64,000 nucleotides of DNA from positions 1-64,000 of the forward strand of contig JAZRLM010000015.1 of the NCBI GenBank assembly GCA_045646865.1, read 5' to 3'. A program made the translations under genes and the position numbers. This DNA is from SIG440 sp045646865 (lineage in GTDB: Bacteria; Bacillota; Clostridia; Monoglobales; Monoglobaceae). This document shows positions 17,107 through 25,142 of the stretch, piece by piece. How positions within the stretch are numbered: position 1 is the stretch's first letter; each line of letters begins with the position of its first letter. A model generated the notes under the pieces. It had not been told where the DNA came from, did not search any database, and worked only from the letters and a program-made list of their open reading frames with translations.

Positions 17107-17952
17107 ATGTATGCAAATGCTGCATATCTGGGCAACACCCACTTTGACAACGCAGATTTCAGCAAAGCACTTACCGTAAAAAGCTGCGGCAACTACCGTC
17201 TGATAAACCGCCGCTCTTTTACCACATACCGACCCCAAGGCAGACGGGATTTTCAGCTTTTGTATATTGCCTCGGGTCAGGCACATTTCTTTTTTGACGA
17301 AAATGAAACCATTATCCCTGCAGGGAACGTAATTATTTACCAGCCCGACGAAATGCAAAAATACATATATTATTCCAATGACAAACCCGAAGTCTTTTGG
17401 GTACACTTTTCGGGCACAGATGTCAGGAATATCCTCAATCATTACGGGCTTACAGAAGGCAAGGTTTTTCACACAGGTACATCGCCTGAATTCAATCACC
17501 TGTTTTTGCAGATAATACACGAGCTGCAAACATCTGCTCCAAGGTTTGGTGAAATGATTTCACTGTTGCTTAATAACATTTTTCTGCTTACCTCAAGATA
17601 TACAATCAAGAAAAATATCCAGTCAGGCTTTAAGCTGGAGCTTGACCGTGCAGTTCATTATTTTAACGATAACTATAAATCAGACATCAGTATCGAAGAC
17701 TATGCCGCAAAATGTCACGTCAGTCTTTCGTGGTTTATCCGCAGTTTTAAAAAGTATACAGGTCTTACGCCTATGCAATACATTCTTTCGGCACGAATCG
17801 CCTCGGCTCAGGCACTCCTTGAATCCTCAAGCTACACCGTATCTGAAATCGCCTCGATTGTTGGCTACTCCAATCAGATGTATTTCAGCCGTATTTTCAA
17901 AAAACAAACGGGAATGTCACCGCTTGAATACCGAAAAAAACATAATTTTTAA
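17107..17952 (+). CDS. AraC-family transcriptional regulator (galactose cluster)
   Basis: A 281-aa regulator. The N-terminal cupin-like sugar-sensing domain covers about residues 20-150 (LLYIASGQAHFFFDENETIIPAG-type pattern, then FWVHFSGTDV). The C-terminal AraC domain has two helix-turn-helix units, the second being SEIASIVGYSNQMYFSRIFK followed by GMSPLEYRK. It is divergent from galKT and very probably activates it in response to a galactoside, judged by position only. Confidence 0.9.
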   Translation: MYANAAYLGNTHFDNADFSKALTVKSCGNYRLINRRSFTTYRPQGRRDFQLLYIASGQAHFFFDENETIIPAGNVIIYQPDEMQKYIYYSNDKPEVFWVHFSGTDVRNILNHYGLTEGKVFHTGTSPEFNHLFLQIIHELQTSAPRFGEMISLLLNNIFLLTSRYTIKKNIQSGFKLELDRAVHYFNDNYKSDISIEDYAAKCHVSLSWFIRSFKKYTGLTPMQYILSARIASAQALLESSSYTVSEIASIVGYSNQMYFSRIFKKQTGMSPLEYRKKHNF

Positions 17953-17970
17953 ATTTTCGCAAAAAAGCTC

Positions 17971-17999
17971 TTGACTTTATCAGTTTATCGTGCTAGAAT
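17971..17999 (+). promoter_or_regulatory. Promoter of aromatic amino acid operon
   Basis: TTGACT, 17-bp spacer, TAGAAT, placing transcription start near 18006, just before the leader peptide. Confidence 0.85.
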
Positions 18000-18029
18000 A
18001 TTTCTCAATAACCGAAAGGAATACGTATT

Positions 18030-18170
18030 ATGAAGATTCAGAACACACTTCTCAATACAATTAAATATTTCTTTTACTTTATCAGCCTTAGCTTTAACTT
18101 TAGCTACGGTTATTTTTACTTTGGAAAAAAACATAAGTATAATGGGCTGATATCTTCGTTGAGCATTTAA
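18030..18170 (+). CDS. Phe/Tyr-rich leader peptide of the aro operon
   Basis: A 46-residue open frame with a ribosome site (AAAGGA, 9 nt before ATG). It holds 7 Phe and 6 Tyr. In residues 13-31 (YFFYFISLSFNFSYGYFYF) 12 of 19 are aromatic. There is no Trp. It sits between the promoter and a terminator, directly ahead of aroF. Its coding sequence contains the pairing segments of the attenuator. This is the structure expected of an attenuation leader sensing charged tRNA-Phe and tRNA-Tyr. It is too short for routine gene callers. Confidence 0.88.
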   Translation: MKIQNTLLNTIKYFFYFISLSFNFSYGYFYFGKKHKYNGLISSLSI

Positions 18171-18228
18171 ACTCAATTTTGAAAATTATTCATGGAGCTC
18201 GTTATACAAACGGGCTCCTTTTTATTTT
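18080..18228 (+). promoter_or_regulatory. Phe/Tyr transcription attenuator
   Basis: Three alternative pairings are visible. Segment 1 TATCAGCC (18080-18087) pairs with GGCTGATA (18145-18152). Segment 2 AATGGGCT (18141-18148) pairs with AGCTCGTT (18196-18203), two wobbles, as antiterminator. The terminator is GGAGCTCGTT (18194-18203) with AACGGGCTCC (18209-18218), then TTTTTATTTT. Segment 1 lies in codons 17-20 of the leader peptide, within the aromatic run, so a ribosome stalled there would free segment 2 and prevent termination. Confidence 0.85.
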
Positions 18229-18252
18229 ATAACCAGAAAGGTATGATTTATT

Positions 18253-19269
18253 ATGGTAATCGTAACAAAAACATCTATTCAAAAGGAAAAACTTAACGCA
18301 ATGGCAGAGGACTTCCGCAATAAAGGTCTGGAGGTAGACATTATCGAAGGTGACAGCAGCATAGTTCTGGGTCTTATCGGTGATACACATCAGCTTGATG
18401 CAGACCGTCTGCTTCTTGACCCCGATATTGAAAGAATTATGCGTGTACAGGAGCCATTCAAAAAGGCAAGCCGTAAATTCCACCCTGATGATACTGTAAT
18501 CGAGGTTGGCGATGTAAAAATCGGTGACGGCAAAAACTTTACGGTTATCGCAGGCCCTTGTAGCGTGGAGAGCAAGGAACAAATTCTGACCGTTGCAAAA
18601 AGTGTAAAGGAGAACGGTGCAAAAATTCTCCGCGGCGGCGCATACAAGCCCAGAACATCGCCATACTCCTTTCAGGGTCTTGAGCTTGAAGGTCTTGAAC
18701 TTCTGAAAGAGGCACGCAAGGAAACAGGTCTGCCGATTGTTACCGAAATTATGTGCCCCTCGCTGGTTGAAACCTTCAACGAAAATGTTGACATTATTCA
18801 GGTAGGCGCAAGAAATATGCAGAACTTTGATCTGCTTAAAGAGCTTGGCAAAATCAACAAGCCCATCCTTCTTAAGCGAGGACTTTCAGCAACCATCGAA
18901 GAATGGCTTATGTCGGCAGAATACATTATGGCAGGCGGCAATCACAATGTTATTCTTTGCGAAAGGGGAATCAGAACCTTTGAAACCTACACACGCAACA
19001 CTCTTGACCTGAGCGCTATCCCTGCTGTAAAGAAACTCAGCCATCTTCCCGTAGTTGTTGACCCGTCACACTCGGCAGGTATGAGCTGGATGGTAGAGCC
19101 TTTGTCACTTGCGGCAATGGCAGTTGGTGCCGACGGCATTATTGCAGAGGTTCACAACGACCCAAAATCCGCCCTTTGCGACGGTGCACAATCCCTTGAC
19201 CTTGACCAGTTCAAATCACTTATGACAAAGCTTGGTAATATAAGTGTTCATTTTGGCAAGGAATGTTAA
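18253..19269 (+). CDS. aroF: 3-deoxy-7-phosphoheptulonate (DAHP) synthase
   Basis: First step of the shikimate pathway: phosphoenolpyruvate plus erythrose-4-phosphate. It is 338 aa, of the class with an N-terminal ferredoxin-like regulatory domain (about residues 1-70, binding site for feedback by Tyr/Phe in relatives) and a KDO8P-type barrel. Motifs include AGPCSVESKEQ, GGAYKPRTSPYSFQG, KRGLSATIEEW and VDPSHSAG. First structural gene after the attenuator. Confidence 0.95.
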   Translation: MVIVTKTSIQKEKLNAMAEDFRNKGLEVDIIEGDSSIVLGLIGDTHQLDADRLLLDPDIERIMRVQEPFKKASRKFHPDDTVIEVGDVKIGDGKNFTVIAGPCSVESKEQILTVAKSVKENGAKILRGGAYKPRTSPYSFQGLELEGLELLKEARKETGLPIVTEIMCPSLVETFNENVDIIQVGARNMQNFDLLKELGKINKPILLKRGLSATIEEWLMSAEYIMAGGNHNVILCERGIRTFETYTRNTLDLSAIPAVKKLSHLPVVVDPSHSAGMSWMVEPLSLAAMAVGADGIIAEVHNDPKSALCDGAQSLDLDQFKSLMTKLGNISVHFGKEC

Positions 19270-19296
19270 AAACTATAAATCTGTGAGGTGTAAGTT

Positions 19297-20166
19297 ATGA
19301 AGGAATCCACTTTTAAAATTGCAGTTATCGGTCTTGGCATTATTGGCGGTTCAATGGCTTATGCCTTGCATGGCTTTAATGACGCAAAAATCGTAGGCTG
19401 TGACATCAATCCCGAAACCCGAAGAAAAGCTCTTGCATCAAATGCAGTTGACGAGGTTTTTAAAACTCCGTCCCCTGCAATCAAAGATGCAGATTTGGTG
19501 ATACTTTGCGTATTCCCCGAGCTTATACCCAAAATTATAGAAGAAAATCAAACCGCATTTAAACAGGGTGCAGTAATCACCGATGTTTGCGGAGTAAAAA
19601 CAAAGCTGTCAAAGGACATCGCCCGTGCTTTGCCTCAGGACACCGTATATGTTGGCGGACACCCAATGGCAGGCAAGGAAACCGACGGCTTTGACAGTGC
19701 ATCTCCAAATCTGTTTGATAAGTGCGGATATATTATTACTCCAACAGAACGCTCCACCCTTGATGCAATCAAACTTGTAACCGATATGGCAAAACACATC
19801 GGAGCTACCCGAATTACAACTGCAACCCCAGAGGAACACGACAGTATCATTGCCTACACCAGCGACCTGATGCACATATCCGCATCTGCCCTCTGCCTTG
19901 AATATAATAACAAAATGAATCTGGCATATTGTGCAGGTGCATTCCGCGACTGTACCCGAATCGCAAATATAAGTCCGAAGTTGTGGAGTCAGTTGTTTAT
20001 TGAAAACAAGGCATTTTTGCTGAAAGAGCTTAATTCCTTTATCTCATCGTTAAACAGATTTAAAACCGCAATAACAGATAACGACAAATCAGAACTTGAA
20101 CAACTTCTTGCTACCGTAAAGAAAAACAAACTTACAATGCAGGCCAAAGAGCCGGAAAAATATTGA
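19297..20166 (+). CDS. tyrA: Prephenate dehydrogenase
   Basis: Oxidises and decarboxylates prephenate to 4-hydroxyphenylpyruvate for tyrosine. It is 289 aa. The NAD-binding GLGIIGGSMAYAL is at the N-terminus; VGGHPMAGKE (residues about 119-128) is the catalytic histidine region. The C-terminal helical dimerisation domain follows. No ACT domain is present, so feedback inhibition, if any, differs from the long enzymes. Second gene of the operon. Confidence 0.95.
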   Translation: MKESTFKIAVIGLGIIGGSMAYALHGFNDAKIVGCDINPETRRKALASNAVDEVFKTPSPAIKDADLVILCVFPELIPKIIEENQTAFKQGAVITDVCGVKTKLSKDIARALPQDTVYVGGHPMAGKETDGFDSASPNLFDKCGYIITPTERSTLDAIKLVTDMAKHIGATRITTATPEEHDSIIAYTSDLMHISASALCLEYNNKMNLAYCAGAFRDCTRIANISPKLWSQLFIENKAFLLKELNSFISSLNRFKTAITDNDKSELEQLLATVKKNKLTMQAKEPEKY

Positions 20167-20191
20167 AATTTTAACCGTTTTATGCTATAAT
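20163..20191 (+). promoter_or_regulatory. Internal promoter of the aro operon
   Basis: TTGAAA overlapping the tyrA stop, 17-bp spacer, TATAAT. It would let the transporter and downstream aro genes be expressed independently of the attenuator. Confidence 0.65.
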
Positions 20192-20236
20192 TTATCTTTA
20201 ACATAAAAAAACTGAACAATAGGAGTGTTTAATGAC

Positions 20237-21538
20237 ATGCAACATCAGGCAAAAAAGGGAAATAAAAGCAAGGCAATGTTTCTGATTTTTTTAGGGTGGC
20301 TTATATATACCACATCTTATCTCGGAAAGGTTAATTATTCTGCTAATATTACCCAGATTATAGATTTTTACGGCATAACAAAAACTCAGGCAGGAACTGT
20401 CCCTACTTTTTTCTTTTTTGCATATGGCATCGGGCAAGTTTTTAACGGAGTATTCTGCAAAAAATATAACATAAAATGGATGATTTTTACTAGTCTAATT
20501 GTATCTGCAGGTATAAACCTTACAATAGCGGTCAGTTCGAATTTTGCAATAATGAAATGGCTGTGGTTGATAAACGGTTTCGTCCTTTCTATACTTTGGC
20601 CTACTATAATAAGACTGCTCTCAGATGTATTGCCCAAAAAAGTCCTTGGAACTTCCAGCGTAATTATGGGCACAACCGTTGCCACAGGAACATTGGTTAT
20701 TTATGGACTCAGTTCAATCTTTGCAGCATTTAACAAATTCAAACTGTCTTTTTACACTGCAGGAATTGCGGTTATTATAGTGGCTGTTATTTGGTTGGTT
20801 TTTTATAACAAGGCAGTATCCTCTTCGAAAATGGAAAAAGAACAGGAAGATACTATTGAAGAAACAAAAACCGAAACCCTTGCCGAAAGCCGTCAGGGAA
20901 AATGGGAGAAAAAGCTTCTCTTCACATCAATATATATATTATGTTTTTGCGCAATAGGAGTAAATCTGATAAAAGACGGGTTGACGACGTGGGTTCCGTC
21001 TATTCTTAAGGAAGAGTTTTCGGTAAGCGACTCTATCTCAATTCTTTTGACCTTGTGTTTGCCAATCATTGCAATATTTGGCAATGCCGGTGCTTTAAAA
21101 ATGCACAAAATAATACCCGACTATGTACACCATTGTACAGTTGTATTTGCTGTTATTACCGTGTTCATCGGCATTATTATAGGCAGCTTATCACTTGAAT
21201 TTATATCCTTAATGCTTATTGGTTTGGTTATAGTAAACTTTCTGGCATCAAGCCTTAACAGTCTTATAACAAGTATTTTCCCATTGTTTATGAGAGGAAA
21301 AGTAAACTCAGGCCTGTTTGCCGGAGTTTTAAATGGATTTTGTTATTTAGGCAGTACCATAAGTTCATATGGTCTTGGGCTAATAGCCGACCATTTTGGC
21401 TGGACTGCTGTTTTCTGGACATTGATTGGATTTTGTGTATTAACATTTATTGTGTGGATTGGCTATGTTTTTATAAAGAAATCTTTCACCAAAAAAATAT
21501 CTGCCGAAACTCAAGCCGCTCCCGAAATGATAATTTAA
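20237..21538 (+). CDS. MFS transporter inside the aro operon
   Basis: A 433-aa major facilitator with 12 predicted membrane helices and a charged central loop of about 35 residues (KMEKEQEDTIEETKTE). The N-terminal pattern (GWLIYTTSYLGKVNYSANI) resembles the organophosphate:phosphate antiporter branch. The substrate is not known; location suggests an aromatic compound, shikimate or quinate. The start at 20237 is 11 nt from AGGAG; an in-frame GTG at 20225 is too close. It is more AT-rich than the neighbouring aro genes and has its own promoter, suggesting late insertion into the operon. Confidence 0.8.
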   Translation: MQHQAKKGNKSKAMFLIFLGWLIYTTSYLGKVNYSANITQIIDFYGITKTQAGTVPTFFFFAYGIGQVFNGVFCKKYNIKWMIFTSLIVSAGINLTIAVSSNFAIMKWLWLINGFVLSILWPTIIRLLSDVLPKKVLGTSSVIMGTTVATGTLVIYGLSSIFAAFNKFKLSFYTAGIAVIIVAVIWLVFYNKAVSSSKMEKEQEDTIEETKTETLAESRQGKWEKKLLFTSIYILCFCAIGVNLIKDGLTTWVPSILKEEFSVSDSISILLTLCLPIIAIFGNAGALKMHKIIPDYVHHCTVVFAVITVFIGIIIGSLSLEFISLMLIGLVIVNFLASSLNSLITSIFPLFMRGKVNSGLFAGVLNGFCYLGSTISSYGLGLIADHFGWTAVFWTLIGFCVLTFIVWIGYVFIKKSFTKKISAETQAAPEMII

Positions 21539-21579
21539 CTTAAACCTGTAATAATTTTTATAAAAAAGGAAGTCTTAAA

Positions 21580-22635
21580 ATGCACACCTTACATATAAAT
21601 CTGCCCGGCAGAGAATATGACATAAAAATTGAAAAAGGAATGCTTGAACGTTCAGGTAAGCTGATTGCCGGGTTTCACAAGCCCTGCAAAATTGCAGTTG
21701 TAACCGACAGCAACGTTGAGCCTCTTTATGCTGAAAAGCTGCTCACCTCGCTTAAAGCCTGCGGCTTTGACGCATTTGTTATTACCGTTCCTGCGGGCGA
21801 GAGTTCAAAATCCCTTGAAATGCTTAATTACCTTTACGGTGAAATGCTGTCACTTGGCATCACCCGAACAGATTTAATCGTTGCCCTTGGAGGCGGTGTA
21901 GTTGGCGACCTGACTGGCTTTTGTGCCTCTACCCTCCTTCGCGGAATTCCATTTGTGCAAATTCCCACAACCCTTCTGGCACAGGTTGACAGCAGTGTTG
22001 GCGGCAAGGTTGCGGTTAACCTTCCGCAAGGCAAAAATCTGGTCGGCGCATTTTATCAGCCAAAACTTGTAATTATAGACCCCCTTTGTCTTGAAACCCT
22101 TTCTGACAGAGTATTTTCTGACGGTATGGCAGAAGTTATCAAATACGGAGTAATACTTGACGAAAATCTTTTTGAAAAAATCGAAAAATCGCCTTCACGC
22201 AAGGAAATGATGAATATTATTGCAGACGTAATACACCGCTGCTGTGACCTTAAACGAATGGTTGTTGAAGAAGACGAGCTTGACACGGGCAAACGAATGA
22301 TTTTGAATTTTGGTCACACCTTCGGTCACGCCATTGAAAAGAAATATAATTTCTGCGACTACACCCACGGCGAAGCAGTTGCCGCAGGTATGGTTATGGC
22401 ATCAGAATACGGTGAAAACCGTGGCACTACCCCCATTGGCACATCGGTCCGCATTGCAGAGCTTTGTAAAAAGTTTAATTTGCCCATATCGGTAAAAATT
22501 GATGAACAATCTCTCCTCGACGCCGTAAAGGTTGATAAAAAAGGCGAGGGGAATATGGTTTCACTTGTTATTCCCGAAAAAATCGGCAAGGTAATTATGA
22601 AGAAAACCGAAAAGGACGGTATCTGGATATGGTAA
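21580..22635 (+). CDS. aroB: 3-dehydroquinate synthase
   Basis: Converts DAHP to 3-dehydroquinate, an NAD- and metal-dependent cyclisation. 351 aa. Motifs: ALGGGVVGDLTGFCAS (NAD binding), IPTTLLAQVDSSVGGK, and the metal ligands in FGHTFGHAIE and THGEAVAAGM. The last codons overlap the aroA start. Confidence 0.96.
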   Translation: MHTLHINLPGREYDIKIEKGMLERSGKLIAGFHKPCKIAVVTDSNVEPLYAEKLLTSLKACGFDAFVITVPAGESSKSLEMLNYLYGEMLSLGITRTDLIVALGGGVVGDLTGFCASTLLRGIPFVQIPTTLLAQVDSSVGGKVAVNLPQGKNLVGAFYQPKLVIIDPLCLETLSDRVFSDGMAEVIKYGVILDENLFEKIEKSPSRKEMMNIIADVIHRCCDLKRMVVEEDELDTGKRMILNFGHTFGHAIEKKYNFCDYTHGEAVAAGMVMASEYGENRGTTPIGTSVRIAELCKKFNLPISVKIDEQSLLDAVKVDKKGEGNMVSLVIPEKIGKVIMKKTEKDGIWIW

Positions 22636-23891
22636 AAATTACACCTCAGGTTCTTTCGGGCACGGTTCAGGCACCACCTTCAAAGAGCTATGCTCACCGC
22701 GCAGTCATTGCCGCCTTTCTTTCGGGAGAAAAATGCCTGATTAAAAATCTTCACTTGTCTGCAGATATTATCGCAACCCTTGACTGTACTGCACAACTAG
22801 GCTCAAAATGGAAATATAACGAAAAAAATCATACCGCAACAATCGAAAGTGGTAATAACCCTTCATCCTCTGTTCTTCTTGACTGCGGCGAAAGCGGCTC
22901 GACTCTCCGCTTTTTTATCCCCATTGCGATGGCAATGTGTGATAAGGTGCAATTTACCGGTCACGGACGACTTATGGAAAGACCTCTTGACCCATACTTT
23001 GAAATTTTTAAAGAGAAAAACATAAAATACTCTCTGAAAAAAGGAGTTCTTACCTTAAATGGCAGACTCACCTCCGGAACATATACCATTGACGGAAGTG
23101 TCAGCTCCCAGTTTATAACCGGACTTTTGTATGCCCTGCCGCTTTTAGACGGCGACAGCGAAATTAAAATCAAGGGGAATCTTACATCACGGGCATACAT
23201 TGACATTACCCTTGATGTGCTGAAAAAATTCGACATAGAAATTAAAAACGAAAATCATTCTTCTTTTATTATAAAAGGAAATCAAAAATATAAGGCTCAA
23301 AGCTACACAGTTGAAGGTGACTTTTCAAATGCCGCCTTCTGGCTGGTGACAGGAGCTTTGGGCTGTGATATCACCTGCACAGGTCTTGATAAAACAAGTC
23401 TGCAGGGAGATAAAGCAATAATCAAAATCATAGAAAGTACAGGCGCAACAGTTGAGCACGCAGACAACAATACTTTCCGAGCTAAACCTTCCGCAGATAT
23501 GCACGGCATAACCGTCGATGCAGATGCAGTACCCGACCTTGTGCCCATTCTGGCGGTGTTATTTTGCTTTTGCAAAGGCACAAGCCGTATTGAGAATGCA
23601 AGCAGGCTGAGGCTTAAAGAAAGTGACCGTCTTGCAGCAATCACGGCAGAGCTTTCAAAAATGGGAGCAGATATAACAGAAGGGTCCGACTTTCTTGAAA
23701 TTCACGGCAAACAGATTTTAAACGGTGCCGAACTATCCTCTCACAACGACCACCGCATTGCAATGGCTCTGGCAATTGCTGCCTGCCGTTGTGAAGGTGA
23801 TGTTGAAATCGGGGGCGCAAAAAAAGCGGTTACAAAATCATATCCAAACTTTTTTGAAGATTATATAATGTTAGGTGGTAATGCAGAATGA
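22629..23891 (+). CDS. aroA: 3-phosphoshikimate 1-carboxyvinyltransferase (EPSP synthase)
   Basis: Adds enolpyruvyl to shikimate-3-phosphate. It is 420 aa. Motifs: APPSKSYAHRAVIAA at the N-terminus, LDCGESGSTLRF, SSQFITGLLYALPL, and LKESDRL and NDHRIAMALAIAA in the C-terminal half. Starts within the last codons of aroB and ends overlapping aroC by 4 bp, so the three are translationally coupled. Confidence 0.96.
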   Translation: MVKITPQVLSGTVQAPPSKSYAHRAVIAAFLSGEKCLIKNLHLSADIIATLDCTAQLGSKWKYNEKNHTATIESGNNPSSSVLLDCGESGSTLRFFIPIAMAMCDKVQFTGHGRLMERPLDPYFEIFKEKNIKYSLKKGVLTLNGRLTSGTYTIDGSVSSQFITGLLYALPLLDGDSEIKIKGNLTSRAYIDITLDVLKKFDIEIKNENHSSFIIKGNQKYKAQSYTVEGDFSNAAFWLVTGALGCDITCTGLDKTSLQGDKAIIKIIESTGATVEHADNNTFRAKPSADMHGITVDADAVPDLVPILAVLFCFCKGTSRIENASRLRLKESDRLAAITAELSKMGADITEGSDFLEIHGKQILNGAELSSHNDHRIAMALAIAACRCEGDVEIGGAKKAVTKSYPNFFEDYIMLGGNAE

Positions 23892-24955
23892 ATACCTGGG
23901 GTAACAAACTAAAGGTCAGCATTTTTGGCGAATCTCACGGAGAGGGCATTGGCATTGTTTTAGACGGAATTCCGTCGGGCATAACCATTGATACCGAATT
24001 TATCCGTGGCGAAATGCAACGTCGTGCACCTGGTAAAGATAAATTATCAACCCCGCGGAAAGAGGCCGACGAGGTTGAAATTCTGTCAGGCGTTTTTGAG
24101 GGCAAAACCTGCGGGACACCTATTTGCGGAATTATCCGCAACACCAACACCCGTTCAAAGGATTACACACCCAATCTTCTCCGCCCGGGCCACGCAGATT
24201 TTACGGGATTTCAGAAATACGGCGAAAGCCACGACTACCGCGGCGGCGGACATTTTTCGGGCAGAATAACCGCACCTCTGGTTTTTGCAGGTGCAATAGC
24301 AAAACAGGTTTTGGCTCTTGACGGCATCAAAATCGGCTGTCACATCAAGTCAGTCCACGGTGTTGAGGAAAAATCATTCCTTGACTGTGAGCTGACCGAT
24401 AATCTTCTTGCAGAAATTTCAGCCAAGCCCTTCCCCGTAATGGATGACAATATCGGTACTGCAATGCAAAAAGAAATTACAGATGCAGCAGCCGACAAAA
24501 ACTCGGTTGGAGGCATTATTGAATGTGCAGTATGCGGCATCAAGGCAGGCTTTGGCTCGCCATTTTTTGCATCGGTTGAAAGTCTGATTTCATCAATGAT
24601 GTTTTCGATTCCTGCAGTTAAGGGAATTGAATTCGGCAAAGGTTTTGACCTTTGTAATATGACCGGTTTCGAGGCAAATGATCCCTTTGTTACCGACGAC
24701 AAAAAAATATTTACCACAACTAACAACAACGGCGGCATTAACGGCGGTATTACAAACGGTATGCCGATAATATTCTCGGTGGCAATCAAGCCCACCCCAT
24801 CCATTGCAAAGGCACAAAGCACCGTTGACACAGATACAATGACAAACACCTCCATTGAAATAAACGGCAGACACGACCCCTGCATTGTGCAGCGTGCGGC
24901 AGTTGTGGTGGAATGTGCTGCTGCACTTGCCGTTTTAGAAAGTAAACTGATTTAA
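23888..24955 (+). CDS. aroC: Chorismate synthase
   Basis: Removes phosphate from EPSP to give chorismate, using reduced FMN. 355 aa. Motifs: GESHGEGIGIVLDGIPSG, RRAPGKDKLSTPRKE-type segment near residue 40, RPGHADFTG, DYRGGGHFSGR and GRHDPCIVQRA. Overlaps aroA by ATGA. Followed by the structured leader of pheA. Confidence 0.96.
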   Translation: MNTWGNKLKVSIFGESHGEGIGIVLDGIPSGITIDTEFIRGEMQRRAPGKDKLSTPRKEADEVEILSGVFEGKTCGTPICGIIRNTNTRSKDYTPNLLRPGHADFTGFQKYGESHDYRGGGHFSGRITAPLVFAGAIAKQVLALDGIKIGCHIKSVHGVEEKSFLDCELTDNLLAEISAKPFPVMDDNIGTAMQKEITDAAADKNSVGGIIECAVCGIKAGFGSPFFASVESLISSMMFSIPAVKGIEFGKGFDLCNMTGFEANDPFVTDDKKIFTTTNNNGGINGGITNGMPIIFSVAIKPTPSIAKAQSTVDTDTMTNTSIEINGRHDPCIVQRAAVVVECAAALAVLESKLI

Positions 24956-24956
24956 A

Positions 24957-25142
24957 GAAGGTAATAACGTGAAAAATCACGTTATTACCTCCGGTGGAAT
25001 TTATTGCACCGCCGATCTTTTGTGCCTGAAAGGCACAAAACGTCGATGTGCGTAATTTCCACTACACGCCTTATCTGCCCACAATAAGATGCGCGTATAT
25101 TTTTAATTGCTATTTGTGGGCAGAAAGGCTATGGAAATTAAT
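24957..25142 (+). promoter_or_regulatory. Structured 5' leader of pheA (copy 2 of the three-member family)
   Basis: Order: a 13-bp hairpin GGTAATAACGTGA/TCACGTTATTACC (24960-24989). Next, GCAC-CGCCG (25006-25014) with CGTCG-AT-GTGC (25041-25051), capped by TTTTGTGCC/GGCACAAAA. Then a long hairpin with TAATTTCCA (25053-25061) paired to TGGAAATTA (25132-25140), GCCTT (25068-25072) to AAGGC (25125-25129) and CTGCCCAC (25075-25082) to GTGGGCAG (25116-25123). The ribosome site GGAA is inside the last hairpin. The ackA copy shows compensatory changes in the same stems. Confidence 0.75.

Noticed and set aside
17953..18252. T-box riboswitch ahead of the aro operon
   Set aside because: No T-box consensus (AGGGTGGNACCGCG-type) is present; a leader peptide and three alternative pairings explain the region.
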